The position numbers were made by a program, and so were the translations under genes. From Cryptosporangium minutisporangium (GTDB taxonomy: Bacteria; Actinomycetota; Actinomycetes; Mycobacteriales; Cryptosporangiaceae), in contig NZ_BAAAYN010000014.1 in assembly GCF_039536245.1 (NCBI RefSeq), positions 25,755-89,754 on the forward strand: a stretch of DNA of 64,000 bases, written 5' to 3'. Under the pieces are notes generated by a model, which saw only the letters and a list, made by a program, of their open reading frames with translations, did not search any database and had not been told where the DNA came from. This document shows, piece after piece, positions 8,731-17,590 of this stretch (the stretch's first letter is position 1; the number at the start of each line of letters is the position of its first letter).

Positions 8731-9704
8731 TCGCGGAGGCGGCAGTCGCTCGGTACGGGTGCTCCCCGGGCACCACCGTCGAGCTGCTCAACGTCTCGGA
8801 GAACGAGACCTACCTCGTCCGCGACCCGGCGAACGACGCGGCCACCGTGCTGCGGGTGCACCGTCTCGGCTACCACCCGCCCGGCGCGATCCCGTCCGAG
8901 CTGGCGTGGCTCGACGCGCTCCGCACCGAGGCCGGCATCCGCACGCCGCGGGTTCTACCCGCCACCGACGGCTCGCGGGTCGTCACGGTCGCTGATCCAG
9001 CCGGCGGCACACCCCGCGACTGCGTGCTGTTCGAGTTCTTGCCCGGCCTGGAGCCCGCCGAAGACGACCTGGTCACCGACTTCGAACCGCTCGGCGCGCT
9101 CACCGCACGGATGCACCAGCACGCCCGCACCTGGCGACGCCCGTCCGGGTTCGTCCGCTTCCACTGGGACGCCGACGCCGCGTTCGGCACGCCCGACGGC
9201 CCGGGCCGCTGGGGTTCGTGGCGGGCGGCACCCGGCATCGGGCCCGCCGAAGCCCACGTGCTCGCGCGGTTGGAGTCGACGCTGCGCGACCGGCTGGGCC
9301 GGTTCGGCACCGGCCCGGAGCGGTACGGGCTCATCCACGCCGACCTCCGGCTGGCGAACCTGCTGGTCTCCGACGGAGACGCGGGGCGCGTGGTCAGCGT
9401 CATCGACTTCGACGACTGCGGGTTCGGTTGGTACCTCTACGACCTCGGCGCGGCGCTGAGTTTCGTCGAGCACCTACCCGAGGTGCCGGAGGTCATCGAC
9501 GCGTGGGCGCGCGGCTACCGCTCGGTCGCTCCGCTGTCCGCCGAGGACGAGGCCGAGCTCTGGACGTTCGTCCTGTTCCGCCGCTTGCTGCTGGTGGCGT
9601 GGATCGGCTCGCACGCCGATGTGGACACCGCAGCCGAACTCGGAGCCGACTACTGCCGCGGCAGCTGCGATCTGGCCGAGCAGTACCTCTCCACCCACAC
9701 CTGA
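8727..9704 (+). CDS. APH-family small-molecule kinase
   Basis: 325 residues of the aminoglycoside-phosphotransferase fold, which includes kinases of choline, homoserine, hydroxylysine and amino-alcohols. The catalytic loop is YGLIHADLRLANLL and the metal-binding segment VIDFDDCGFGW; the N-terminal lobe shows ENETYLVRD and ATVLRVHR. The GTG start lies inside the stop of the aminotransferase gene, indicating translational coupling and a joint pathway step. Context argues for a metabolic kinase acting on an amino-alcohol rather than antibiotic resistance. Substrate not known. Confidence 0.8.
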   Translation: MIAEAAVARYGCSPGTTVELLNVSENETYLVRDPANDAATVLRVHRLGYHPPGAIPSELAWLDALRTEAGIRTPRVLPATDGSRVVTVADPAGGTPRDCVLFEFLPGLEPAEDDLVTDFEPLGALTARMHQHARTWRRPSGFVRFHWDADAAFGTPDGPGRWGSWRAAPGIGPAEAHVLARLESTLRDRLGRFGTGPERYGLIHADLRLANLLVSDGDAGRVVSVIDFDDCGFGWYLYDLGAALSFVEHLPEVPEVIDAWARGYRSVAPLSAEDEAELWTFVLFRRLLLVAWIGSHADVDTAAELGADYCRGSCDLAEQYLSTHT

Positions 9705-9723
9705 ACCCCACCGCCGCGCAGCC

Positions 9724-9763
9724 GTGCACAGTTTTCGCCCCTGGGACGGGGACGAACGTGCAC
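9724..9763. repeat. Palindromic intergenic element, copy A
   Basis: GTGCAC at both ends (9724-9729, 9758-9763) encloses TTTTCGCCCC and GGGGACGA, giving an imperfect hairpin. A second copy of the same layout is at 52296-52345. It lies between the kinase stop and the dehydrogenase ribosome site, so it could act as a weak terminator or as a dispersed REP-like element. Confidence 0.65.
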
Positions 9764-9791
9764 GCCCTCGGCGGCTTCGAAGGAGATCACG

Positions 9792-10562
9792 ATGTTCACT
9801 TCGCTGGCAGGCAGATCCGTGGTCGTGACCGGCGGGTCACGAGGGATCGGCAAGGGAATCGCGCGGGTGTTCGCGAACGCCGGTGCTTCGGTACTGATCG
9901 TCGGCCGCAACCTCGAGGGCGCGAAGGCCGCCGCGGACGAACTCGGCGGAACGGTGTCGGCGATCGCCGCCGACATCGCCACGGCGGACGGCTGCCGGAG
10001 GGTCGCCGCGGCCGCGGTCGAGCGGCACGGCGGCATCGACGTCCTCTGCGCCAACGCCGGCATCTTCCCCGACCGCAAGCTCGCCGACCTCACCGAGGCC
10101 GACGTCGACGAGGTCTTCGGGACGAACGTCAAGGGCACGATCTTCGCGGTCCAGGCCTGCACGCCCGCGCTGGCCGCGTCCGGGCACGGACGGGTGATCC
10201 TCACGTCGTCGATCACCGGGCCGATCACCGGCTACCCCGGCTGGTCGCACTACGGCGCCAGCAAAGCCGCTCAGCTGGGTTTCCTCCGGACCGCCGCACT
10301 GGAACTCGCACCGGCGCGGATCACCGTGAACGCGGTCCTTCCCGGCAACGTCCTCACCGAGGGACTGGTCGACCTCGGCCAGGACTACCTCCGGACGATG
10401 GAGGCCTCGATCCCGCTGGGACGGCTCGGGGCGGTCGAGGAGATCGGCAACGCGTGCCTGTTCCTGGCCACGGACGAGGCGGCCTACATCACCGGCCAGA
10501 CGCTCGTCGTCGACGGTGGGCAGACGTTGCCCGAGTCGCTGGACGCGATCGTCACCGCTTGA
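9792..10562 (+). CDS. Short-chain dehydrogenase/reductase (FabG-like)
   Basis: 256 residues, classical SDR. NAD(P)-binding [10 protein letters not shown] at the N-terminus, the NAG motif in LCANAGIF, and the catalytic Tyr154-x3-Lys158 in YGASK with Ser about thirteen residues earlier; the C-terminal [11 protein letters not shown] is typical of the FabG group. A strong AAGGAGAT site precedes the ATG. It follows the aminotransferase/kinase pair by about 87 bases and precedes a GntR gene, suggesting an oxidation or reduction step in the same pathway. SDR substrates cannot be read from sequence; the generic 3-oxoacyl-ACP reductase label would be unsafe. Confidence 0.85.
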   Translation: MFTSLAGRSVVVTGGSRGIGKGIARVFANAGASVLIVGRNLEGAKAAADELGGTVSAIAADIATADGCRRVAAAAVERHGGIDVLCANAGIFPDRKLADLTEADVDEVFGTNVKGTIFAVQACTPALAASGHGRVILTSSITGPITGYPGWSHYGASKAAQLGFLRTAALELAPARITVNAVLPGNVLTEGLVDLGQDYLRTMEASIPLGRLGAVEEIGNACLFLATDEAAYITGQTLVVDGGQTLPESLDAIVTA

Positions 10563-10677
10563 ACGGTTTCGAGCGACACAGCGCAACCGTGCGGACCGAC
10601 CGAGCCATCGCTGACGGATATCCTGAACGAGTCGCCGACCAGAGGCTCGGGCGGCACCGACGGGATGTGATGGCAGG

Positions 10678-11475
10678 GTGACCAGCGACGTAACCGACGG
10701 AACGGCGGTCGACGGGGCCCGCCGCCGGATGCTCGAGCTGATCGCATCCGGATCACTCGAGCCCGGACAGCGCCTCGGTTCCGAACGGGAACTCGCCAGC
10801 GACCTCGGAGTGAGCCGTTCCACCCTGCGGCAAGCCCTGGGCGTGCTGGAACAGTCCGGGGTGGTGCGTCGGGTGCCCGGCCGCGGCGGCGGGACGTTCG
10901 TCAGCCGGGCGAAGATCGAGCGGGACCTGTCCAGCGTCGTGGGGGTGCCCGCGCTGCTCCGGGCACAGGGGTTCACCGCGGGCTCCCGGGTGATCAGCGC
11001 GTCGATCATGGGCGCGGACGACGCCACCGCGTCGGCGCTGGAGCTGGAGCCGGGTGGGCTGGTCACCGAGATCGTCCGGATCCGGCTGGCCGACGGATCG
11101 CCGGTCTCGCTGGAGCACGCGCGGTTACCGGCGAGCCGATTCCCCGGGTTACTGGAGCTACCGCTCGGCGGATCGGTGTACGAGCTGCTCGACGAGCACT
11201 ACGGCGTGCGGCCGGCCGAGGCGCTGGAGCGGATCGAGGCGGTGTCGGCGGGAGCGGACGAAGCGTCGGTGCTCGACGTCGACGTGCGCGCGCCGCTGTT
11301 GTCGATCACCCGGACGGCGAAGGACGCCGACGGCGTCCCGTTCGAGTTCTCCCACGACCTGTTCCGGGCCGACCGCACCCGCATCCTGGTCCGGACGCCG
11401 GGTGCGGCCGGCACCGCCGAGTCGGCCCGAGCTCGCGGCCGGCTCATCGACCTGCACACCTGGCCGACGCCGTAG
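10678..11475 (+). CDS. GntR-family regulator, HutC/UTRA type
   Basis: 265 residues from a GTG start. Residues 10-75 form the GntR winged helix (PGQRLGSERELASDLGVSRSTLRQALGVLEQSG..RRVPGRGGG), and the rest is a UTRA ligand-binding domain (VTEIVRIRLADGSPVSLEHARLP...). HutC-type members usually repress adjacent catabolic genes and are released by a pathway metabolite. Its place at the end of the aminotransferase-kinase-SDR group suggests it controls that operon and perhaps the divergent permease. The ligand is not predictable. Confidence 0.85.
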   Translation: MTSDVTDGTAVDGARRRMLELIASGSLEPGQRLGSERELASDLGVSRSTLRQALGVLEQSGVVRRVPGRGGGTFVSRAKIERDLSSVVGVPALLRAQGFTAGSRVISASIMGADDATASALELEPGGLVTEIVRIRLADGSPVSLEHARLPASRFPGLLELPLGGSVYELLDEHYGVRPAEALERIEAVSAGADEASVLDVDVRAPLLSITRTAKDADGVPFEFSHDLFRADRTRILVRTPGAAGTAESARARGRLIDLHTWPTP

Positions 11476-11493
11476 CGGCGCGATCCGATCCAC

Positions 11494-11985
11494 TCAGGGG
11501 GCCGACGTCGTCTCCTCGACGGGCGGCGCCGTGGTCGGGATGGGCTGCGGTGCCTCCGCCGAACCGCGGGGAATCGCCGGGTCCGGCAGCTTGGGAGTGA
11601 CCGTGGGATTCGGAGTGTCGGTCGACGACGGCCTCGGGGTGTCCGACGTAGTGGGGGTGGCGGCCTCGGTCGGGCCGAGGACGGTCGGAAGCGCGCTGCG
11701 CGGCGTCGCGCTCGGGTCGTAGGAGGAGGTCGCGGGCAGCCGGGTGAGCTGGTCCGAGGGCGCCTGGCTCGGCCGGATCGGTTCCTCCCGCACCTGCGTG
11801 AGGAGTACCAGCACGGCGATCGCCGAGATTGCCGCGGCCAGCGCCATGCCGAGGTAGAGACCTCGGCGGGGCGGCACGCGTCGTCCGGTCGGCGGCGCCG
11901 CTGGGCGGAGGTCGGCTGCGGTCACCTGGTCGGCCCGCGCGGTCAGGGCGTCGGTCAGGCGCTGCTCGAGTTGGGTGGGCGTCAT
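11494..11985 (-). CDS. Single-pass membrane protein, probable anti-sigma-type partner of the adjacent ECF sigma factor
   Basis: 163 residues: a short cytoplasmic N-terminus (MTPTQLEQRLTDALTARAD), one transmembrane helix near 42-63 (GMALAAAISAIAVLVLL) and a Pro/Thr/Ser-rich outer tail. The start ATG overlaps the sigma factor stop by four bases (ATGA). Small membrane proteins coupled to SigE-type sigma genes often restrain the sigma factor, so anti-sigma function is likely by context, but there is no zinc-finger motif and no direct sequence proof. Confidence 0.6.
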   Translation of the reverse strand: MTPTQLEQRLTDALTARADQVTAADLRPAAPPTGRRVPPRRGLYLGMALAAAISAIAVLVLLTQVREEPIRPSQAPSDQLTRLPATSSYDPSATPRSALPTVLGPTEAATPTTSDTPRPSSTDTPNPTVTPKLPDPAIPRGSAEAPQPIPTTAPPVEETTSAP

Positions 11986-12656
11986 CGGCCGGCCTCCAGC
12001 AGCTTCTCCAGGGCGGCGAGCGCACGGCTGGCGGTGGACTTGACGGTGCCGCGGGAGATCCCCAGCGTCTCGGCGATCTGGGCCTCGCTCAGGTCCGACC
12101 AGTACCGCAGGACCAGCACCTCCCGCTGGCGCCGCGGCAACCGACGGAGCGCGGCGAGCACCTCGCGGTGCTCCTCGGCCAGCAGCAGGCTCTCGTCGGT
12201 GGGCGGACCGTACTCCACCCGCGCCGGTGCGGCCCGGAACGTCCGGCGGCGGCGCAGGACGGAGCGAGCGGCGTTGACCACGGAGGTGTTCAGGTACGCG
12301 TCCGGGTTCTCGACGCGGGACATCGAGGCGCCGTGCCGACGGTAGGCAGCGGCGAAAGCGTCCTGGACGACGTCCTCCGCGGTGGGAAGGTCGTCGACGA
12401 GCAGCACCGCCAGCTGGACGAGCGCGAGCCGCCGGTGGTGGTAGAGCTCGACGAGGTCCGGGCCGGCACCGCCCCTCGATCCGGCCACCGCACTCCGCGG
12501 CGTCCACGCCAGTTCCTCGGGCTCGGCGGCGCCGTCCGGGCCGGCTGCCGGCCCCAGGGGCTCGGCAGCGGGCCCCGCCGTCCAGCGCAGGAGCCGGCCC
12601 CACCACCGGCGCCCGCCGGGGTGAGCCGGCGCGGCCGGGAGAACCAACGTCGTCAT
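11982..12656 (-). CDS. ECF RNA polymerase sigma factor, actinobacterial SigE-family type
   Basis: 224 residues. After a Pro/Ala-rich N-terminal extension, region 2 reads VELYHHRRLALVQLAVLLVDDLPTAEDVVQDAFAAAYRR, and region 4 shows LRRLPRRQREVLVLRYWSDLSEAQIAETLGISRGTVKSTASRAL in the usual order (regions quoted here in part; the helix-turn-helix is QIAETLGISRGTVKS). The N-terminal extension of about 65 residues before region 2 is longer than usual. It directs RNA polymerase to a small regulon, often including its own operon. The following gene is translationally coupled. Regulon and signal unknown. Confidence 0.85.
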   Translation of the reverse strand: MTTLVLPAAPAHPGGRRWWGRLLRWTAGPAAEPLGPAAGPDGAAEPEELAWTPRSAVAGSRGGAGPDLVELYHHRRLALVQLAVLLVDDLPTAEDVVQDAFAAAYRRHGASMSRVENPDAYLNTSVVNAARSVLRRRRTFRAAPARVEYGPPTDESLLLAEEHREVLAALRRLPRRQREVLVLRYWSDLSEAQIAETLGISRGTVKSTASRALAALEKLLEAGR

Positions 12657-12666
12657 CGGCTGATCC

Positions 12667-13455
12667 TCACCGATGTGGGGTGCTGGGCGCGATCGGTGCC
12701 GGCGCGCGTGTCTTCGCCGGTACCGGGGCCTTCGGCGTCACGGTGATCGGCGGCGAGGTGGCGGGCGCGGGCTGCGGAGCGGCGGGCGCCGGCGTCTCGG
12801 TGCCGCAGTACGTGGGGGCCGGGGTCGCGGGCTCGACCGGAGCCGGGGTGGCGGACTCGACCGGGGGCACGGTCTCGGCCGGGGCGGGGGTGGCGGACTC
12901 GACCGGGAGCGCGGTCTCGGCGGGCGCCGGGGGCGCGGTCCCGGCGGGCGCGTCGGTCGGAGCCGGGACCGGCCGGGCCGGAGTAGGCGCGACCGTGACC
13001 GGCGGCGACGCCGGGATCGGCCGGGCCGGCGTCGGCGCGACCGTGACCGGCGGCGACGTCGGAATCGGCCGGGCCGGGTCGGCCGTGGTCGTGGCGCACG
13101 GACCGGTCGGCTCCGTGCCGGGCGTAACCGTGCTCGGCGCGGCCGGCGAGGGCGCCACGGTCGTCGGCGCGACCGTCGGGTCCGTGGCCACCGGGGAGGG
13201 CGTCGGCGGCGGCCCGCCCCCGGACATCGCGGCGTTCGCCGCCAGACCGCCGCCGACGACGAGGGTCGCGGTCGCCGCAGCGGTGAGCACTAACGTGCGC
13301 GGGCGGAGGCGGGGCAGAGGCACGAACGCTCCCGGGGTCAGGGGCCCCCATTCGGGCCCGTCACCCCTCCAGACGCCCGAGTCACCCCGAGGTTGCTCCG
13401 TTCGCCCGACGATTTCCGCGCCGCCGACGCGAGACGACGCCGAATCGGTCTCCAC
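12667..13455 (-). CDS. Membrane-anchored Pro/Ala/Thr-rich protein, function unknown
   Basis: 262 residues from a GTG start. About 50 cytoplasmic residues precede a single hydrophobic segment (TLVLTAAATATLVVGGGLAA), and the rest is low-complexity Pro/Ala/Thr/Val with imperfect repeats of the type PVTVAPTPARP and PAETALPVESATPA. The composition suggests an extended cell-wall-spanning stalk. It lies 10 bases upstream of the sigma gene in the same direction, so it is probably part of that operon. No domain is recognised; the coding call rests on frame integrity, the membrane segment and operon context. Confidence 0.6.
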   Translation of the reverse strand: METDSASSRVGGAEIVGRTEQPRGDSGVWRGDGPEWGPLTPGAFVPLPRLRPRTLVLTAAATATLVVGGGLAANAAMSGGGPPPTPSPVATDPTVAPTTVAPSPAAPSTVTPGTEPTGPCATTTADPARPIPTSPPVTVAPTPARPIPASPPVTVAPTPARPVPAPTDAPAGTAPPAPAETALPVESATPAPAETVPPVESATPAPVEPATPAPTYCGTETPAPAAPQPAPATSPPITVTPKAPVPAKTRAPAPIAPSTPHR

Positions 13456-13501
13456 CGCGCGCGTGGAGCCGCCGTCGATCCGGCCGTGCGGGGAAGCCCG
13501 C

Positions 13502-14620
13502 TCAGCCGACGGCGGGTGACAGCACGGCCTCGGTGCGGAGGCGGTAGCCCCGCTTGATCACGGTCTCCACCAGATCCGCCTCGCCGAGCGCCGCCCGCAA
13601 CCGGGTGATCGCCATCTCCACCGCGTGGTCCCCCGCGTCACCGGCCGGCAGCACCTCACGCAGCTCCGTCCGGCTGAACACCCGCCCTGGCCTGCTGGCG
13701 AGCGCCCGCAGCACCGCCATCGACGCCGGCGGCGCGGCCACCGGAGCCCCGTCCACCATCACGGCGAAGCCGCGGACCTGCACCTGGTGGTCGCGCACCT
13801 GGAACGTGGGGCAGCGGGCAGGCAGCTCGGTCGCGACCGACCGCACCAGCGCCCCCAGCCGGTACCGCTCCGGGCTGACCACCGGGATCCCCCGCCGGAC
13901 CAGCACCGACGCGGTCACCGGCCCGACGCAGGCCGCGAGCACCGACGTCGCGAACGCTTTTCCGACCGCCTCGCCCTTGCCGCAGGCGTCCGCCGTCGCC
14001 ATGAAGTTCGCCGACGCCGCCGCGCTGGTGAACGTCACCGCGTCGACCGCACCGGCGCACACGCTCTCGACCAGCCGCCGCAGTGGCGCGATGTCCTCCG
14101 GCGGCACCCACCGGTAGACCTCGACCTCCACGACCTCGGCACCCGCCTCGGTGAGTGCGGTGGCCACGTCGCGGAGCGGTTCGCCGTGCAGCTGGATCGC
14201 CACCCGCTTGCCGGCCACACCGGCCGCCAGCAGGTAGTCCAGCACCTCGGCGCTGGTCTCGGACGCGGCGTGCCACTCCTCGGTGAGGCCGGCCGCCCGG
14301 ATCGCGCCGCGCGCCTTCGGCCCGCGGGCCAGCACCGTCGCGTCGTGCAGCACCGCGCGGACCGGCTCGGCCAGGCCCCAACCCTCGGTGGCCTCCATCC
14401 AGCCCCGGAAACCGATGCCCGTGGTGGCCACGACGATGTCCGGCGGTTTCGCCAGCAGGTCACGGGTGGTCGCCGCGAGCATGTCGTCGTCGGGGAGCGG
14501 GATGATCCGCAGGGCGGGTGCCAGCACGACCCGCGCCCCTCGACGTTCGAGCAGAGCGGCGAGCTCGTCCTTTCGCCGTTCGGCGGTCACGGCAACGGTA
14601 AAGCCCTCGAGCTCACTCAT
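13502..14620 (-). CDS. Uroporphyrinogen-III synthase with C-terminal winged-helix domain
   Basis: 372 residues from the ATG at 14620. Residues 1-260 match the two-lobed HemD fold (FTVAVTAERRKDELAALLERRGARV, VTFTSAAASANFM, CVGPVTASVLVRRGI), which cyclises hydroxymethylbilane to uroporphyrinogen III, the precursor of siroheme. Residues 280-370 resemble an OmpR-type DNA-binding winged helix (RALASRPGRVFSRTELREVL..HAVEMAITRLRAALG..VIKRGYRL). This fusion is known in actinobacteria and is often encoded near nitrite reductase, whose siroheme it could supply. It may also regulate the operon. It follows nirD by 61 bases. Confidence 0.85.
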   Translation of the reverse strand: MSELEGFTVAVTAERRKDELAALLERRGARVVLAPALRIIPLPDDDMLAATTRDLLAKPPDIVVATTGIGFRGWMEATEGWGLAEPVRAVLHDATVLARGPKARGAIRAAGLTEEWHAASETSAEVLDYLLAAGVAGKRVAIQLHGEPLRDVATALTEAGAEVVEVEVYRWVPPEDIAPLRRLVESVCAGAVDAVTFTSAAASANFMATADACGKGEAVGKAFATSVLAACVGPVTASVLVRRGIPVVSPERYRLGALVRSVATELPARCPTFQVRDHQVQVRGFAVMVDGAPVAAPPASMAVLRALASRPGRVFSRTELREVLPAGDAGDHAVEMAITRLRAALGEADLVETVIKRGYRLRTEAVLSPAVG

Positions 14621-14681
14621 CTGTTCCACCCCGCCACGATTCGTGAGTTCGGCTGCGCCTCCGGGCGTGACCCGGAACCCA

Positions 14682-15056
14682 TCACTGCAGACCGACCTCG
14701 ACAACGCCGTCGCGGACCCGGACCGGCCAGGTCGGAAGGGCGGGCACCGCCGGATCCGAGAGGCACACCCCCGTCACCAGGTCGAACACCTGCTTGTGCA
14801 GCGGGGAGGCCACCGTCCGACGCCCGCCGCGAGTGCCGACCAGACCTCTGGAGACTACCTGAGCACCGGTGAACGGGTCACGGTTCCCAACGGCGAACAC
14901 CTGGTCATCCCATAGCCTAAACAGGGCGATTTGGGCACCGTCGAACAGGGCACACGCACCGCGTTCGGGCAGCAGGTCGGTCAGGCGGCAGGCCGACCGC
15001 CACTGGAGCGGGACGGACGGAGCGGAGACCGTCTCCGGGGACGCAGTCACCGTCAT
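14682..15056 (-). CDS. nirD: Nitrite reductase small subunit, Rieske-like
   Basis: 124 residues. The sequence carries the NirD fold (ACALFDGAQIALFRLWDDQVFAVGNRDPFTGAQVVSRGLVG and SPLHKQVFDLVTGVCL in pieces), a Rieske-related domain that, as usual for NirD, lacks the paired Cys/His cluster ligands. It works with NirB in cytoplasmic NAD(P)H-dependent reduction of nitrite to ammonium. The ATG overlaps the nirB stop by four bases (ATGA), so the subunits are translationally coupled. Confidence 0.9.
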   Translation of the reverse strand: MTVTASPETVSAPSVPLQWRSACRLTDLLPERGACALFDGAQIALFRLWDDQVFAVGNRDPFTGAQVVSRGLVGTRGGRRTVASPLHKQVFDLVTGVCLSDPAVPALPTWPVRVRDGVVEVGLQ

Positions 15057-17590
15057 CGGGGCATTACCTCCAGGGTCGGGCCGGCCACCAGGGTCGGTGC
15101 CGGCGTCTCGCCAGGACGCGCGGGCCGGGGCTGGCCGCGCTCGTAGACGACTTCGATGCTCGAATCGGACACACCAGGGGCGTTGATGAAGGGCACGAAC
15201 CGGGCCAGTCGCTCCGGGTCGGCGAGCGTGTCCGCCCACTCGTCGGAGTAGTTGGCGACGTGGGCCGCCATCGACGCGTCCAGATCCGCATTGATGCCGA
15301 GCACGTCGTCGCAGACGACCGAGCGCAGGTAGTCCAGTCCGCCGTCCAGGCTCTCCAGCCAGGCGGCGGTGCGCTGCAGGCGCTCGCCGGTCCGGATGTA
15401 GAACATCAGGATCCGGTCGATGTATGTCAGCAGTGTTTCGGTGTCGAGATCACTGGCGAACAGGTCCGCGTGCCGGGGGCGGAATCCCCCGTTTCCGGCG
15501 ACGTAGAGGTTCCAGCCGTTGTCAGTGGCGATCACCCCGATGTCCTTGCTGCGGGCCTCCGCGCACTCACGGGCACAGCCGGAGACCGCCATCTTGATCT
15601 TGTGCGGTGCCCGCAGGCCCCGGTAACGGAGCTCCAGGTCGATCGCGAGGCCCACCGAGTCCTGTACGCCGTAGCGGCACCAGGTCTGGCCGACGCAGGA
15701 CTTCACGGTGCGCAGCGACTTGCCGTACGCCTGTCCGGACTCGAAGCCGGCCTCGACCAGGCGCCTCCAGATCGCCGGGAGCTGGTCGAGCCGCGCACCG
15801 AACAGGTCGATCCGCTGGCCACCGGTGATCTTCGTGTAGAGGTTGAAATCGCGGGCGACCTCGCCGATCACGATTAGCTTCTCCGGCGTGATCTCCCCGC
15901 CGGGGATCCGCGGCACGACCGAGTAGGTGCCGTTGCGCTGCATGTTCGCCAGCGCGTGGTCGTTGGTGTCCTGCAGCGCCGCCTGCTCGCCGTCGAGGAT
16001 GTAGCCGTTGCCGAGGCTGGCCAGGATCCCCGCGACCGCCGGCTTGCACAGGTCGCAGCCGCCGCCGGTGCCGTGCGCGGCGATCAAGCCGGAGAACGTC
16101 CGGATGCCGGACGTCCGGATCAGCTCGAAAAGCTCCGCGCGGGAGTACTCGAAGTGCTCGCAGAGCGCCTTGCTGACGTGCACACCGCACTCGTCGAGCA
16201 GCGTCTTGAGCATCGGGATGCAGGAGCCGCAGCTGGTGCCGGCGCGGGTGCACGCCTTGATCGCCGGGACGTCGGTGGCGTCCTGCTCGGTGATCGCGGT
16301 GACGATGTCCTTCTTCGTCACTGCGTTGCACGTACAGACCTGGTCGTCGTCACCGAGCGCGCCAGCTCCCGCGCCGTCGCCGAGCAGCAGCGTGTCCGGC
16401 GCGGCGGGCAGCGGACGACCGGCCAGCGGACGCAGACCGGCGTACGCGGACGCGTCCCCGACCAGGACGCCGCCGAGCAGCGTCCGGGCGTCGTCGGAGA
16501 GCACCAGCTTCTTGTAGATGCCGGCGACCGGGTCGGAGAAGACGACGTCGAGCGTCTCCGTGTCACCGGAGCCGCCGACCCTTCCGAAGCTGGCCACCTC
16601 GACACCGAGCAGCTTGAGCTTGGTGGACATGTCCGGGTCGGCCAGCTCCGCGGTGCCGCCGAGCAGCCGGTCGGCGACCACCTCGGCCATCGCGTAGCCG
16701 GGTGCGACCAGCCCGTAGACCGCGCCCTCGACCGCGGCGCACTCGCCGATCGCCCAGATCGCCGAGTCATCGGTGCGGCACGACCGGTCGACCAGGACGC
16801 CGCCCCGCGTGCCGACCGGCAGCCCGGCCTCCCGGGCCAGCTCGTCCCGGGCCCGGATACCGGCGGCGAAGACCACCAGCTTGGCCTCGAGGCGGCTGCC
16901 GTCGGTGAGCGTCGCGGCGGTGACCCGCCCGGCGTCGTCCGCCTCCAGGGACGCGGTGCCGACACCGGCGTGCACCTGGACACCGAGCTGCTCGACCAGC
17001 CGGCGGAGGGCCTCCCCGCCACCGGCGTCGACCTGCTGCGGCATCAGATGCGGCGCGAACTCCACCACGTGGACCGGGACGCCGAGGTCACGCAGACCAC
17101 CGGCTGCCTCCAGCCCGAGCAGACCGCCACCGACGACGATCGCGGAGCCACCGGCGGCGCGAACCGCGGCCGCCTCGGCCCGGATCCCGTCCAGGTCGTC
17201 GAGCGTGCGGTAGACGTGACACCCGGTCAGGTCGGCTCCGGGTACCGGCGGCACGAACGCGCGCGAGCCGGTGGCGAGCACCAGGGCGTCGTAGGTCAGT
17301 TCGCGGCCGGACTCAGTACGTACCGTGCGTGCGTTCCGGTCGATCGTGACCGCCGGGTCGCCGAGGTGACAGGTACGCCGTCCGCCGTCGTACCACCCGT
17401 CCGGCACGAGCCCGAGGCCGGCATCCGGGTCGGTGAGGTAGCGGGAGAGCGCGACCCGGTCGTAGGCGTGGTGGGTCTCCTCGCCGAGGACGGTGACGGT
17501 CCAGCGGTCGGACTGGTCGCGATCGGCGATCGCCTCCACCATCCGCTGTCCGACCATGCCGTGGCCGACGACGACCAGGTGGCGGCTCAT
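15053..17590 (-). CDS. nirB: Assimilatory NAD(P)H nitrite reductase large subunit
   Basis: 845 residues, normal for NirB. Domains in order: FAD/NAD(P)H oxidoreductase (VVVGHGMVGQRMVEAI; SAIVVGGGLLGLEAAGGL; AIWAIGECA), a BFD-like [2Fe-2S] segment (CTCNAV near 418 and CTRAGTSCGSC), a nitrite/sulfite reductase ferredoxin-like repeat, and the siroheme/[4Fe-4S] ligands CVGQTWC (about 631-637) and SGCAREC (about 668-673). It reduces nitrite to ammonium with six electrons. Operon order is small acidic ORF, nirB, nirD, HemD-like gene, with overlaps at the first three junctions. No nitrate reductase is in view. Confidence 0.95.
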   Translation of the reverse strand: MSRHLVVVGHGMVGQRMVEAIADRDQSDRWTVTVLGEETHHAYDRVALSRYLTDPDAGLGLVPDGWYDGGRRTCHLGDPAVTIDRNARTVRTESGRELTYDALVLATGSRAFVPPVPGADLTGCHVYRTLDDLDGIRAEAAAVRAAGGSAIVVGGGLLGLEAAGGLRDLGVPVHVVEFAPHLMPQQVDAGGGEALRRLVEQLGVQVHAGVGTASLEADDAGRVTAATLTDGSRLEAKLVVFAAGIRARDELAREAGLPVGTRGGVLVDRSCRTDDSAIWAIGECAAVEGAVYGLVAPGYAMAEVVADRLLGGTAELADPDMSTKLKLLGVEVASFGRVGGSGDTETLDVVFSDPVAGIYKKLVLSDDARTLLGGVLVGDASAYAGLRPLAGRPLPAAPDTLLLGDGAGAGALGDDDQVCTCNAVTKKDIVTAITEQDATDVPAIKACTRAGTSCGSCIPMLKTLLDECGVHVSKALCEHFEYSRAELFELIRTSGIRTFSGLIAAHGTGGGCDLCKPAVAGILASLGNGYILDGEQAALQDTNDHALANMQRNGTYSVVPRIPGGEITPEKLIVIGEVARDFNLYTKITGGQRIDLFGARLDQLPAIWRRLVEAGFESGQAYGKSLRTVKSCVGQTWCRYGVQDSVGLAIDLELRYRGLRAPHKIKMAVSGCARECAEARSKDIGVIATDNGWNLYVAGNGGFRPRHADLFASDLDTETLLTYIDRILMFYIRTGERLQRTAAWLESLDGGLDYLRSVVCDDVLGINADLDASMAAHVANYSDEWADTLADPERLARFVPFINAPGVSDSSIEVVYERGQPRPARPGETPAPTLVAGPTLEVMPR

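Noticed and set aside
8727..9704. Aminoglycoside resistance gene
   Set aside because: The fold is shared by many metabolic kinases, and overlap with an aminotransferase gene points to catabolism, not resistance.
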